A stretch of 64,000 nt of DNA from Pseudoips prasinana (GCA_951640165.1 OX621257.1:15573201-15637200), one strand, 5' to 3'. Numbered from the stretch's first letter, positions 9,984 through 20,947 are shown. A program made the numbers and translations. Notes: a model not told the origin generated them from the sequence alone.

Positions 9984-10970
9984 CGCCCGAAATTAATAAA
10001 CGATCCTAATCCATTTTATGCTATCTAAGATAGCAATTTCGATCCATTTGTCTATTAAACCGTGCCAATAAAGCATCCACAGATTGAAAAAGCAATCTTT
10101 CCGAACGAGCGATCTTTGGGAGGACGGATCATAGAAAAAGATAGGCCTCTGTACTAAAATGACAGGTTGCACGTGCCAATAACCAATCCATTAATTTTGA
10201 CATAAGCTTAGATAGCCAAAACAATCTAAAGTTGCAATCCTAGAAATTCGGTGGATTGACAATTGGTTCAAAAGATAAAATTGGTGAAATAGTTCATTAT
10301 ATTCCAAAGTAGCTTTTCATATAAATAATAAATAATAAGAATATTTTTTTAGTTTACAAAATAGGCGGCAACAACTTCACGTCACTGTTTAAATTATTTG
10401 TAAAACAAACACAGAAATCAATAATAAAATTATTGCTTATCATATCAGAATCCATTATAGGTATTATATTTATTAATAAGTAATTATTTGTATATTAGTT
10501 ATAAATGCTTTGCAACAAAAACAAACAACCAACTTACTCCTTTTTTGTTCTTGATCCGATCGGCGACTACGGCGCCGGCGTGCGTTTTGCTTGTCAAATT
10601 TTGATACGTTCCGTTCCACCAAAACATAATGTTTGACCAATTAAGTTTCATTTTATTATTATATACCCTGGTCGTCTAGTAAAACATTTTAACCTAGCTA
10701 TAAATAAGTCAGTATTGATGACTTATCTTTAATATATTTAAAAATGAATTTTCATCTTAAATTAAATGGTATAATTGTGTCCTGAGTTACCGAGTTCTGC
10801 ATAAAACGGAACGCTGCAGAGGGAAAGGATCGCACCCCGATCTCTGGGCAAAAAATGGATGGATTGATATGTTTTGTTATTGGCACGCAGGTAAAGATCA
10901 AGATAGCGATAGAGCTAATCTAGAGATAGGACTGACTGACAGATTGCGGATCGTTTATTAATTTCGGGCG
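9984..10970. mobile_element. 987-bp inverted-repeat DNA transposon
   Basis: The 23-bp ends are perfect reverse complements: CGCCCGAAATTAATAAAC at 9984 and its complement ending at 10970. The element interrupts a LINE fragment that continues on both sides, so it is an insertion. There is no transposase frame, so it is non-autonomous. Flanking bases suggest a 2-bp (TT) target duplication at most, which does not settle the superfamily. A GC-rich patch near 10558-10590 is the only compositional break. Confidence 0.65.
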
Positions 10971-11050
10971 TTAGGCTGTGCATTTGAAGTAATCGAAACA
11001 AACAGTTCACGTATCTCGGGCACATATATAACTCTTTATTGCACACCAAA
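10971..11050 (+). pseudogene. LINE fragment, right half
   Basis: Continues the LINE sequence of 4095-4185 (GGCTGTGCATTTGAAGTAAT, then CACGTATCTCGGGC) immediately after the inserted transposon. Its join to the CTTTATTGCACACC block is the same as at 4.15 kb, so both copies descend from one composite. Confidence 0.5.
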
Positions 11051-11843
11051 GAGATAAACCGTATTGATCACTGAGACGTCATTGAACATCTGTCTACTCG
11101 TAGACAAGATAAAGTCTATCTCGTTTTTTGTTTTACCATCGGGGCTTACGCAGGTCCATTTGCGGTTTTCCAACTTCTTGAAAAAGGAGTTCATCATAAA
11201 GAGTCCCTCCTTCTCCATGAAGTCGGCCAACATTTGGCCCCGGGGATTCCGGTCTCCAGTTCCAAATTGCCCCACTCTCAGCTCATTCCCGAATCGTTTA
11301 CCCAGCTTCGCGTTAAAGTCCCCCATGACCACAGTGAAATAAGAGTTCGAGGTATGTATGGCTCTAGAAATATCCTCATACATGACCTCAACCTCATCAT
11401 CTCTGTCGTGGACTATGAACCCAACACCACCTTGGGACAGTTGGTCGCCCTCCCGGAAAAAGAACATATTCCCGGATTTCAGGATTATCCCCCTCTCTTC
11501 GGACTTCAGATAATCCTATTATGTCCCAATGTAACCTGCTCAATTCTTCCTCCAGTTCGATCATCTTCTCGTCGGTCCGCAGTGTGCGTGTGTTGTATGT
11601 TGCCAGGGCCAGAGGTCGTCGGTTTTGGTAACGCGGAATCTGCCGGGGATTCTTAGCACCCCCTGCCCTGCCGTAACCACGGCTGTTACCACGGCTGGGA
11701 ATAGCAGGACTGCCGGGGACTGGGGGCTGCAGTTTGATTGTGTCCTTCATTTGAGGGGATCTGCCATAATCGCCACGTTTGGCAAACGGGTTGGCGATCG
11801 CAGTAAGGAAGACATTGGTACTCATGAGAACGCTGCTGCCCAT
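11036..11843 (-). pseudogene. RTE-clade LINE endonuclease (broken)
   Basis: Minus-strand reading from 11843 gives an N-terminal tail, then the apurinic-like endonuclease domain: LATYNTRTLRTDEK, then WDIIGLSEVRREG (catalytic Glu). A frame change at about 11400-11470 leads to FREGDQLSQGGVGFIVH, and after an internal deletion to EVMYEDISRAIH, VVMGDFNAKLGKR (the GDFN motif) and NEIDFILSTSR. This is the endonuclease of RTE-type elements, often annotated in databases as craniofacial development protein 2-like. The deletion removes the middle of the domain, and the reverse transcriptase is missing. Confidence 0.8.
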
Positions 11844-11981
11844 TCTCTGGTATATATTCCCTCGGGACGACTTCTACGTCCCCCCACGGGATGAGAGTGG
11901 GTGGCGATATTCTCTAGGCCGTCACCACACAGCGTAATAAAATATACTTTATTTTTAATTATTATTTTTAATTTTTCAATG

Positions 11982-12060
11982 ACCTCGGTAGCTGAGCGGT
12001 GCAAGCTTTCCGGTCTGGCTCACAGAAGGTCACTGGTTCGAGCCTGTAAAAAAAATACAA
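11982..12060 (+). mobile_element. tRNA-like SINE head
   Basis: Contains a near-ideal A box (TAGCTGAGCGG) and B box (GGTTCGAGCCT) with about 35 bases between them, then an A-rich run. No acceptor stem closes, and anticodon-arm pairing is poor, so a SINE head is preferred over a tRNA gene. Confidence 0.5.
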
Positions 12061-12189
12061 ACATCAATAAAATAAATAATTTGCATATTCATCATCATTA
12101 ATAGAGCTTTAAGAAGTCCACAGCTGGACAAGCCTCCCACAATAATCGTGATGTTGGTGATGTTGGTTGTTGGTGTTTTACAAATAATA

Positions 12190-12285
12190 ATAATATCTAG
12201 GGACAATGTCACACCTATCACACCGATCATCCTAGCCCCAAACTAAGCAAAGCTTGTACTATGGGTACCAGACGACGATATAGAC
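12190..12285 (-). mobile_element. SINE family 1, 3' fragment, reverse
   Basis: Reverse complement of the SINE body seen at 6790-6860, with the tail as TAATAATAATAT at 12186-12197. The tRNA head is absent; LINE sequence follows directly. Confidence 0.65.
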
Positions 12286-12490
12286 CACGTCGAACATTCT
12301 CTGACCAAATTGGAGATGTTCTCAAAAAAGGGCAGGTCAGAAATACCCTAAACCGGCGAGCATGTATGAAGAATATAATGACAGTAATCGAGGCAAAAGA
12401 AGTATGCAAAGATCGTGACAAATGGAAATCCGTTGTCTCTGCCTACCCCTCTGGGAAACAGGCGTGAGTCTATGTATGTATGTATGTAAT
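12286..12490 (+). pseudogene. LINE ORF C-terminal end with (TATG)n tail
   Basis: The frame ending at 12467 reads FSDQIGDVLKKGQVRNTLNR, then CMKNIMTVIEAKEVCKDRDK and VVSAYPSGKQA-stop. This is the extreme C-terminus of an insect LINE ORF2. A TATG microsatellite follows at 12470-12488, the expected 3' tail. It is a heavily 5'-truncated insertion abutting a SINE fragment. Confidence 0.65.
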
Positions 12491-12894
12491 AAAAATGATT
12501 TATTTACTTTTCACAAGGAACAACAAGTATAGCTATTAGTAAATTTTGACAATTTTTTACAGTAATGGATAATCCTTGTGAAAGTCTGGAGTCTGAACTA
12601 GGTGAAAACTGTACTACTGAACTCTAGGCTCTCCGGATTCTTTGTGGGGTGTATTTGTGAACTTGTAAGTGTGGGATGCGAAAACGTGTATATGGAAATG
12701 CAATGTGGATAGTTTGAAGATCGATGTGTTAACTAATAACTTCCTAAGATTTCCATATGTTCCATATGTATTTAATATTTATAGAAATTTAATGTTATTG
12801 TTTATTATCTGACAATTTTTGATGCATTAGACAACGGTTCTGTGCGTGCATTAGCCTACATAACGCCCATCACAATGTAAGAAAATACATGATT
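12491..12894. other. No gene seen
   Basis: AT-rich sequence without supported features. Confidence 0.35.
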
Positions 12895-12904
12895 AAAAAA
12901 AAAA

Positions 12905-13230
12905 GAAAGAAAACAAAAAGCAAAAGAAGACGAAAAAAGCAAGCCCGGAGTTTCTTTGTGGCTTTCTTCTCCGGGTCGTCCACCTAGGTAGCTAGAGAAA
13001 GCCGCAGGTTAGGTTAGGTTAGGTAGGCTCGTCAGCGGCGAGGATCGCTTTGGCCCCTTAACACGTCATTGGTGATCCCGTGCAACTGATCACACCCTCT
13101 CTTAGAATTCTGTCCTTTTGCTTCAGTGGCCCCCTGAGCTGTGGCACGAACCCTAAAAGGGTGGCCTCGGGTATGAATCGTTTAATTTAAGCTACTGGTT
13201 AAGAGCCTTTTGCGCTAGCTAAATGCTCAT
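12905..13230 (-). mobile_element. SINE-like repeat (family 3), minus copy
   Basis: Reverse-orientation copy of 8945-9262. It shares the GAAGACGAAAAAAGCAAGCC end, the CTCCGGGTCGTCCACCTAGG region and the A-box-like block near its 5' end. It differs by a telomere-type insertion (13005-13026). Confidence 0.5.
13005..13026 (+). repeat. Short TTAGG telomere-type array
   Basis: Three to four GGTTA units, the insect telomeric repeat, placed inside a SINE-like copy. The sister copy at about 9165 has unrelated bases here. Confidence 0.6.
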
Positions 13231-13584
13231 TCCCTTCAATTCTTTAATTTTAATATTGTACAACTAAATTTTAAAATAATAGATTATTTTTTTTAGACTT
13301 ATTATATTTTTGTAATTTTTATACTGTATTCGACTATGTTTATGTACTGCATTGTGAACTTCGCAAGTACAAGTGTATGTTTATACCCAAGTTCATTATG
13401 TTATTAAGTTATAATTATTTAACAGGTACTAGTAATTACTTTTCTGTGTCATCGTATGATAGAGTAAGTAGCCATTCAATTAATTTAGATTTAACTCGTA
13501 TTTTCATTTCTGCGTAGAAACATAAAAGTTTGTTTGCTATATTATATACATATGAACAAACTTAAGTATACCCATTATAATATT

Positions 13585-13685
13585 TTTATTTTTATGGCAT
13601 AGGGCGACAAACGAGCAAGTGGGTCACCTGATGGTAAGTAATCACCGCCGCCCATTGTACCTACACTCGAGAGGTGTCGCGGGTG
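13585..13685 (-). mobile_element. LINE 3'UTR fragment, reverse
   Basis: Reverse complement of the CTTACCATCAGGTGACCCAC 3'UTR motif that ends the LINE fragments at 5.1 and 17.3 kb, with an A-rich tail on its left side. No coding part remains. Confidence 0.55.
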
Positions 13686-13970
13686 CAAAAAAGTATTGCT
13701 GACCCTTCCCCCCACCCCAATACTCAACTCAAATGCTCTGGTGACCTTACTCACACAGAAACACAACATTAAAGTTATTAATGTTATTATTAAAGAATGA
13801 CTTCTGTAAGGATTGACGGTCACGGTAGCCTACTCGGTAGTGCTCCTGCCTACGAAGCCGGTGGTCCTGGGTTCAAATCCCGGTAAGTGCAAATATTTGT
13901 GTGATGAGCACGAATATTTGTTTCTGAGTCATGGATGTTTACTGTGTATATAAGTATTTATCTATCTATA

Positions 13971-14365
13971 CAACATGCAACTTAATTAACGCACATCCTG
14001 AAAATAGTTTGTTCAGAATCGTTTACTGACTCGATTTATATCATTTTTAATATAGGTAATTTTTAATTGCAAAATAATTAAAACTATGGAAATTATTGAC
14101 ATATTAACCCTGTCCAGTCAAAACAAATTGAAATGGACCATAAGTCAAAGTCATAAGACTTTTAAAATCGCAGTTTTATTTGTATTCATACAAATGCCAT
14201 CATTCAATACAAAATAAAGAAAAATAAACTTTATTCTAAGAAACTAATTTAGTAAAAACCAATGCATATATAAGTTACATTAAAAATTCAGTGTATGTAT
14301 TATGATAAAAACATAATATTCTAATTGGGGTGTTTGAGGGTGTGCGTTAATTAGGTTACATGTTG
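13971..14365. mobile_element. 395-bp TA-flanked MITE
   Basis: Terminal inverted repeats begin CAACATGCAACTTAATTAAC on the left and CAACATGTAACCTAATTAAC on the right (reverse complement), 23 of 25 matching. TA dinucleotides flank both ends (13969-13970, 14366-14367), the target duplication of Tc1/mariner-type elements. There is no open frame. The insertion splits SINE body sequence exactly. Confidence 0.8.
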
Positions 14366-14458
14366 TATAAGTATGTATATCGTCGCCTGGTGCCCATAGT
14401 ACAAGCTTTGCTTAGTTTGAGGCTATGATGATCTGTGTGACATTGTCCCTAGATATTA

Positions 14459-15740
14459 GGTCTTTACCTATGAAATTGCCGTTCTGCAGTACTGGCCATT
14501 TCAAATCAAAATAATTTTTGTTTGGCTAAGAATTCTAATTTCAAATTAATTTTATTTTAAAAACATGGATTCTTTTTTCCAAAAGTAGTCATTTCTTTAT
14601 TGATTAGTGTTACATTTTCATCGCATTTCAATCTTTTTCGTCATCATGGATACGTTAAAAATTCGAGTAATTATGGAATATGAGTACCGTCGTGGCAGCA
14701 ACGCGGCACAAGCTGCACGCAACATCAACGACGTTTACGGAGCTAACACTACAAACCAACGCACCACCTGTTATTGGTTTGCTCGCTTCCGTTCTGGAAA
14801 TTTCGACCTGAAAAATGAACCTCGCGGTCGTCCGAAGACTTTGGTCGACAATGACGAATTAAAGGCGGTTGTGGAAGCTGATGATACACAATCTACGGCT
14901 GAATTAGCAGCAGCTTTCGACGTTAGCGTCAAAACAATATTGGTCCATTTGCGTCAAATTGGCAAGGCAAAAAAGCTTGACAAATGGGTGCCCCACGAAC
15001 TCAATGATCGCCAGCGCGAAGTACGCGTCGAGACGTGCCTTGCACTGCTCAACAGACACACAAATGAAGGAATTTTGAACCGCATTGTTACCTGCGATGA
15101 AAAATGGATTCTGTTTGATAACCGCAAGCGCTCAGCAAGTTGGTTGGATCCTGGTTCAGCACCTAAACAATGCCCTAAACGAAAACTTACCCCTAGAAAA
15201 GTGATGATCACTGTTTGGTGGTCTAGCGCCGGTGTGATTCATCACAGCTTCTTACCAAACGGGGTGAGCATTACTGCAGATGTGTACTGTGAAGAACTGA
15301 GCACAATGATGGAGAAGCTGGCGCATCTCCAACCAGCATTGGTCAATCGCTCGTCTCCGCTGCTCCTGCACGACAACGCGCGACCTCATACTGCACAGCA
15401 GACGGTCTCCAAGTTGCAAGAACTGGGGTTGGAAGCTCTCCGTCATCCGCCCTACTCACCAGACCTTGCGCCTACAGACTACTACTTTTTCCAGAATTTG
15501 GATAACTTCTTGGCGGGAAAAAAATTCAATACCCGAGAGGCAGTACAAAATGCCTTTGAAGAATTTGTTGCCTCCCGTCCAGCTGATTTCTTTAAGAAGG
15601 GCATCAATAAACTGCCACTGCGATGGCAAAGATGCATTGATTGCATGGGTGATTACTTCGATTAATACAAATAAAAAAATTCATGAAAAAAATTTGTTTA
15701 AATTTTTTCATACAAAACGGCAATTTCATAGGTAAAGACC
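14459..15740 (+). mobile_element. Complete mariner element
   Basis: 1,282 bp. The terminal inverted repeats are perfect over 25 bp, starting GGTCTTTACCTATGAAATTG at 14459 and ending with the complement at 15740. TA target duplications lie at 14457-14458 and 15741-15742. Length, ends and the encoded transposase are all typical of mariner. Confidence 0.92.
14646..15665 (+). CDS. mariner transposase, cecropia-like
   Basis: 339 residues, the usual mariner length. An N-terminal helix-turn-helix region (about 1-110) binds the inverted repeats; its HLRQIGKAKKLDKWVPHEL segment ends in the WVPHEL linker motif. The DDE domain has D151 (in TCDEKW), D243 (in LHDNARPH) and D278 (in YSPDLAPTDYYFF). There are exactly 34 residues between the last two, giving the diagnostic D34D triad. 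The protein would cut and paste the flanking element in the nucleus. The ATG at 14646 is chosen because it begins the conserved N-terminus; the frame is open 13 codons upstream. There are no stops or frameshifts, so it may be active. Overall resemblance is to the cecropia subfamily, which also includes human Hsmar1. Confidence 0.93.
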   Translation: MDTLKIRVIMEYEYRRGSNAAQAARNINDVYGANTTNQRTTCYWFARFRSGNFDLKNEPRGRPKTLVDNDELKAVVEADDTQSTAELAAAFDVSVKTILVHLRQIGKAKKLDKWVPHELNDRQREVRVETCLALLNRHTNEGILNRIVTCDEKWILFDNRKRSASWLDPGSAPKQCPKRKLTPRKVMITVWWSSAGVIHHSFLPNGVSITADVYCEELSTMMEKLAHLQPALVNRSSPLLLHDNARPHTAQQTVSKLQELGLEALRHPPYSPDLAPTDYYFFQNLDNFLAGKKFNTREAVQNAFEEFVASRPADFFKKGINKLPLRWQRCIDCMGDYFD

Positions 15741-15755
15741 TATTATTATATTATT

Positions 15756-15885
15756 TAAGGCGGAGGTACTTCCTCAGTCGGGCTGCTCTTTGAGCGAATG
15801 AACGCTGTTCCCTTGTAAAGGGCTAGATATTACTGCCAAAATGAGAAGATTTAAGTTGATTTCTTTACTTTGTAAAATAATAATA
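15756..15885. other. No gene seen
   Basis: Short stretch after the SINE tail with no recognised feature. Confidence 0.35.
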
Positions 15886-15960
15886 ATATAGGTACTGGGA
15901 CATTATTCACATCCACAACTAAACAGAGCTTGTACTATGGAAACCAGATAACTGATTTAT
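15886..15960 (-). mobile_element. SINE family 2, 3' fragment, reverse
   Basis: Reverse complement of the older SINE tail seen at 7388-7460 (GTTTCCATAGTACAAGCTCT), with its ATT tail at the left edge. Confidence 0.55.
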
Positions 15961-15964
15961 TACA

Positions 15965-16145
15965 TACTAACCGTGCCCCGTGGTTTTACCCAAGTTAAAA
16001 TGTATAAATTATAGCCTATGTGTTATTCGGATGTATAATCTATATTACTTCAAAGTTTCATCAAAAGCCTTTGGGTAGTTTTTGCGTTGAAAAGTAACAA
16101 ACATCCATACTCACAAACTTTTGCATTTTTATTATATTAGTAGGA
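15965..16145 (+). mobile_element. CCGTGCCCCGTGG-type LINE/SINE 3' fragment
   Basis: Starts CCGTGCCCCGTGGTTTTACC and ends near TTATATTAGTAGGAT, the form of a very abundant lepidopteran repeat usually assigned to RTE-like elements. Related pieces lie at 27155-27390, 28140-28170 and 34160-34195. Confidence 0.5.
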
Positions 16146-16270
16146 TACTACATCCGTGGTTGGTAAATGTTTGCCTTTCACGCCGCAGGTCGTGGGTGCG
16201 ATTCCCACCCAGGACAGATATTTGAGTGCCCGACCATGTCTAAAACCGCATTTCCTTTACAGATTGAATT
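16142..16270 (+). mobile_element. tRNA-derived SINE head (family 2)
   Basis: Contains CACGCCGCAGGTCGTGGGTG then CGATTCCCACCCAGGACA, a tRNA-like B-box arm, followed by the SINE body start AGATATTTGAGTGCCCGA. The A-box half is weak. Confidence 0.5.
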
Positions 16271-16848
16271 TACATAACCATTTCACAGGTCAAGTTAGGA
16301 AACTGGTATCAATCTTATAGAATAGAATAGAACCTTATTAGTATAAAATGGACAACAGTACACCGGCACAACTTATTTATTAAAGTTCTTACTCGCTAAC
16401 AAGTTATTACATTATTTTAGGCTATAAAAATTCGTCAATAGTGTGCTGAGAGAAGTATACAATACAAATCTGTTGACTGTCTACTGTACTGTCTGCATTT
16501 ATAATATCCAAATTGACGGTATATACAAAATGTATTTATAATTATATATACATATATATAATTATTTATAATCTTATCCTCGTGAATACTGGAAGTATCG
16601 CCGCCAGGGAATCCCGACGGCATTGCGATAGTGTTCTTGACGTAAATACCACGAAATCTGGTTGTTATAACTCGCTTGATATGAAGAGTACTTACAAGAA
16701 AACATGGCGGTTGATTACGTCATTGGCCCCGTTTCCATTCAACACAAACTAACTGCATTACTTTCTAACATGGTTCTTATGAGAAGGACAGAGCATCTTT
16801 ATTGGTGACATTTTCATTTTCAAGAAATCCTGAACGCTAAAAGATCGC

Positions 16849-17310
16849 ATGGAACGTGGGGATCTTATTAAGACGTTCAAGATCTTAAATGGGCATTATG
16901 ACATAAAAGGCTTCGATGATCTATACCTACGCAGTGATAATTCCCATTTATATGAGGACACCATCTTAAATTGTGTACTGATTTATCTCACAACAACCGT
17001 CACACTTTTTAATCATCCCCTTTTTATCATCACACCACGCACACTAGCAGTAAGTTTCATCCGTACCACCTTGAAGCGATCTTGTCAAGCACGGTTCGCT
17101 TTCAGCGTTCATACATCCCGCATACGCGCAGGCTCTGGAATGAATTACCTGCTGCGGTGTTTCCCCAGCACTACGACATGTCCTTCTTCAAACGAAGTTT
17201 AAAAAGAGTTTTAATATCACGGTAGGCATAGGTTTGCTGTGGCCCCTGGCACTGCGAATGTAATGAGCAGCGGTTACCACTTACCATCAGGTGGGCCGCT
17301 GCTTCCTTAA
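16849..17310 (+). pseudogene. LINE reverse transcriptase C-terminus and 3'UTR
   Basis: An RGDLIKTFKILNG segment at the left is typical of the region after the LINE polymerase palm. After a frame change, RLWNELPAAVFPQHYDMSFF then KRSLKRVLISR-stop give the C-terminal end (to about 17212). The 3'UTR carries CACTTACCATCAGGTGGGCC and ends with an A-rich tail near 17325. Same family type as 4830-5155. Frameshifted and 5'-truncated. Confidence 0.7.
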
Positions 17311-17325
17311 GCAATAAAAAAAACA

Positions 17326-17671
17326 ACAGAATAGTCAAAGCGTAGAATAAACTCCCAGAAAACGTGATATCAGCCCAAAATGTGAATCAATACAAAAATG
17401 TACTCGACGAATATCTCAGCTGCAATAGAAACTAGTGGAGAAGAGATGGATACAGGCACTTACCAGTTGAATCAACTACTTGTCTGTTCACTAATAATAA
17501 TAATTTTAGTTTTGGCGCGAAACACTGAGTAAATATAAGCGACATGTCGACAGCCTGTCGACTAATTATAATCTGATCGCAAATTAAGCAAAACTTGTAC
17601 AGACGCCAGCACATCAAGCTACCCCAATCTGTCAAATTTCCCCAATTGAAAGTGAACCTTATGGTTAAGTG
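17326..17671. other. No gene seen
   Basis: No recognised feature in this stretch before the MULE. Confidence 0.35.
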
Positions 17672-18424
17672 ATAAATTAGGGTGCTTCGTCAGCTCGTCC
17701 CAAAACAAACTCGGACCATTGGGCCGAGTTGACGAATTTCCAAATTAATTATTTTTTCAGTCGTCATCTCGTCCCATTATTATTTTTGTTAAATATTAAC
17801 AGTAACTAAGCGTAAAAACAGTTAAGAAGAAAAGTGATAGTGATTTTTTAAAAACATCTTTATTAAGACTAGTGCACTAGTGTGTTGAAAAACAGGTTCC
17901 TGGTTGTCAAAGGGATGACACGGGAACTCAGTTTTACACAAATTTAGGAGGTTACTGATAAGAATACAATTCGCTTATTATTCGAGAAATACATTTTAAC
18001 TTATTGCAAACATAGCGAGCGTAGCTTAACGTTGGATAAAAATATATGCAATTTGTAAATAAAAATGTGGGTAAACTTATAAAAATAAAAAGTAACTGGT
18101 GGCTGGTGATGCTGTCCGGTATTACGTATAATAGCAATATTATTGGTCAAAGTCAACAATGCACAATGATAGTGAAGCGTCGTTATTGGATAAAGGGTTA
18201 TACTGATAACCAATCAGTGGACGTCAAACTAATTAAGAACAGTAAAGGCTAAGTAGATCACACTCTCTCTACCCGTCGAATAGTGACAAACAGTTCATCA
18301 AACAGTGTCATCAGCATTATATAGATATAACAAAAATCGGTTTTGTAAAAAAAAAATACTTATTGAATATAAGTAAATAATATTAATTGAATTGTGACGT
18401 GTCCCGTGTCGTGAAAATTTGAAG

Positions 18425-18661
18425 GTGAGTACATAATTTTTTACTATTAATATTATATGTATGTACTTACATAGTGACGCCAACTAAGAATGATAACAAA
18501 ATGGCGGCCCAGAGATGAATGCCGTTACGGTTCAACATTCTTTTAGTATTTTGTTACTTGAAGCATTTTATTTATATTATTTGGTCTTACCATTTATTGT
18601 ACTTACTAATACAATAAAAATGGTTATCTAGTTTTATAATGAGATTTATTTAATTTTATAG
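18425..18661 (+). other. Possible 5'UTR intron of the MULE gene
   Basis: GAAG/GTGAGT at 18421-18430 is a near-ideal donor. A T-rich tract and TTTTATAG/GTGAAT ending at 18661 form a plausible acceptor 6 bases before the transposase ATG. Not testable without RNA data. Confidence 0.4.
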
Positions 18662-18667
18662 GTGAAT

Positions 18668-20065
18668 ATGGATCTGCCAGGACCATCTAATCCAAATAAT
18701 CGTGCTGAATTCGATTTGGTTGCATCACAAAGAGGAAAAAGTCTTCTACTTCGTGCTGGATATAAATATGATGTAAAACGAAAAAACAAAGACGGATCAA
18801 CAGTTTGGCGCTGTGTGCAAAGAAGTATCTGCAAGGCAATTTTAATTATAACATGTACTAACCTTATTAAAAGAGAAGACAACCATGCATGTGAACCAGA
18901 TACTGTGTCCAACGAATACGCTTTAAATTTAGATAATAGTGTGAAAAAAATAATATCTGAGGTTTCTGTGCCTGTTCCGAGCATCTATCGGGAATACATC
19001 GGCAAAATGAAAGACAGCGGAATGGACTTAATAAAAAAAATACCTACATTCAATAATATCAAAAATAAACTTTATCGAAAAAGGAACAAATCGTTAGGTG
19101 TTGTAAGAACATGTTTTAATACTTTAAAGGAAATAGTTATACCAGAAAAATTTAATAGTTTCTTACTTGCCGACTATAGAACTACAAATAGAATTATGAT
19201 TTTTGCTAATCAATCTAGTAGAGCTCTCCTAGCCAACACTAGTTATGACGTTTTATGCGATGGAACATTTAAATTTTGTTTGCATCCCTTTTTTCAATTG
19301 TACTCGCTGCATGTGGATTTAGGAAGCACCAAAACTCACAATAATATTGTACCTGTAATATTTGCTCTGCTTCCAAACAAAACCAAGAGAACTTACAAAA
19401 TTATGTTTCGGTTGATAAAAAGTCAAATACCAGGGTGGATGCCAAAATCTTTCATACTTGATTTCGAGCAAGCTGCAATGCAAGCAATCAAATCTGTCTT
19501 TCCTGAAGTTCCTGTTGGTGGTTGCCTTTTTCATTTTTCCAGGAGTTTATGGAGGAAGGCAGAAAAATGTAATATTACAAAGTCAAAATTACTTAGGAAA
19601 CACATAAAATGATGTACCGCATTATCACACTTACCGAGCGATGAAATTGAGAGTGGGTGGCTTTATATCATGTCTCATTGTCCAAATGATTTAAACGTGA
19701 TACGATTTAATGACTATTTTGTGAACACCTGGTTAGATGAGAGTTCCTTCTTTGCCGATAAATGGTGTTGCTATAATAGGTCACATCGAACAACTAATAT
19801 GGTTGAAAACTGGCATTCCACTATAAACAAAAAAGTTAATTCAAAACCAAAAAGTGTGCCACAATTTTTAACAGTTTTACAAAATGAAGCCAATTACTAC
19901 GAAACCTTACTAAAAAAAAATTGCAACATTTTTAAAAAACAAAAAAACACCTGTGAAATTGATGACCATGTTGCCGATGTGCTGAACAAATTTGTAAAAG
20001 GCGAAATTAACATTGATCTATGTATTGAACTATTAATTTTTTTAAATATTAATAGGACTGAGTGA
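18668..20065 (+). pseudogene. MULE transposase interrupted by one TGA
   Basis: One reading frame of 466 codons with a single internal stop, TGA at 19610-19612 (codon 315). Residues about 20-80 form a FLYWCH-type zinc finger (GYKYDV, WRC, HAC). The MULE DDE domain follows: D198 in CDGTFKFC, D265 in ILDFEQAAMQAI, then the C-x2-H pair at 286-289. E380 in TTNMVENWH lies beyond the stop. The frame continues through the stop without shift, so the break is a single-base change or a recoded codon. In the nucleus such a protein would bind the terminal repeats and move the element. The preceding in-frame GTG at 18662 is not used; the ATG at 18668 is the sensible start. Confidence 0.85.
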
Positions 20066-20098
20066 TTGACAAAATTCTAGTGTGTGTATTTGCAATAT

Positions 20099-20341
20099 TT
20101 TTATTTAATTTTTAGTACCCTTAAATCAAACCGACTGATTAAAATCAAATAATCTGTGATGTATGATTTTTACAATATTTTTATTTAATTAATGTTCAGT
20201 AAGTTTACTTTTAAGAATTTTTTTATTTAATTTTTAGTACGCTTAAATCAAACCGACTGATTAAAAACAAATAATCTGTGATTATGATTTTTACAATATT
20301 TTTATTTAATTAATGTTCAGTAAGTTTACTTTTAAGATTTG
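20099..20341 (+). repeat. 122-bp tandem duplication in MULE 3' region
   Basis: Two adjacent nearly identical units (20099-20220 and 20221-20341), each holding TCAAACCGACTGATTAAAA and GTTCAGTAAGTTTACTTTTA. They lie between the transposase stop and the right terminal repeat. Confidence 0.8.
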
Positions 20342-20871
20342 TTGTTGATTATCGTTAGTAAATAAAGGCTGACTATATGATTTATTGTTAATAAGCAGTA
20401 AGTAAGACTGATTAGTTAGATTAGACTATAATAAGCTATACCAATATTAAACTAAGTATGTCTCTGTGCTAAATTATTATAAATAGAACTGATTATGTGA
20501 TAGATAACTGTGATTTATAACACGAAATGTATATGTACTTTACTTTGATTTTTATTACTACTTAGTGCAATAAATAAATGTTGATTCTCAAAAAGCTTGG
20601 CTTTTATTTATATCTTGAAAAGTTTTAATTTGAAGGAATGTGTGTCAAGTTATTAACATTTTAAGCTAGAAATTGTAAGACTGATTATAAAAATATATAA
20701 GACTGTCATAGAAAGGGTTCCTAAGAATAATTTGTAGTTTATTTATTATTACAATAGTTAAAGGTTAATCTTAGAGAGCCTTACCTTCAATGAATGATTT
20801 TTAAATGTTTTACAATTGTTGATTATTTATATTATCTTTAATATTACCTATAGATATTATTTTCTTGATTA

Positions 20872-20947
20872 CTAGTGATTATTTAAGAACTGTAGGTTTA
20901 TTTATAAAATATAAAAAATAAATCTTCAGTTCTTAAATAATCACTAG
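20872..20947. repeat. 21-bp inverted repeat with 34-base loop
   Basis: CTAGTGATTATTTAAGAACT(G) at 20872-20892 pairs perfectly with 20927-20947. It lies in the MULE non-coding part. Confidence 0.7.

Larger units (their letters stand above)
13815..15755 (+). mobile_element. SINE family 1 carrying a MITE and a mariner
   Basis: The SINE head (A box TAGCCTACTCGG, B box GGTTCAAATCC, about 13819-13890) and first body half run to 13970. The body resumes at 14366 and reaches the (ATT)n tail at 14458, where a mariner is inserted; the tail continues at 15741-15755. Removing the two inserts gives a continuous SINE matching 6604-6860. Both insertions used TA targets. Confidence 0.8.

Noticed and set aside
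19610..19612. In-frame TGA of the MULE as selenocysteine or programmed readthrough
   Set aside because: There is no recognised SECIS-like element and no precedent I know for this family. A simple nonsense change is more likely, though readthrough cannot be excluded.
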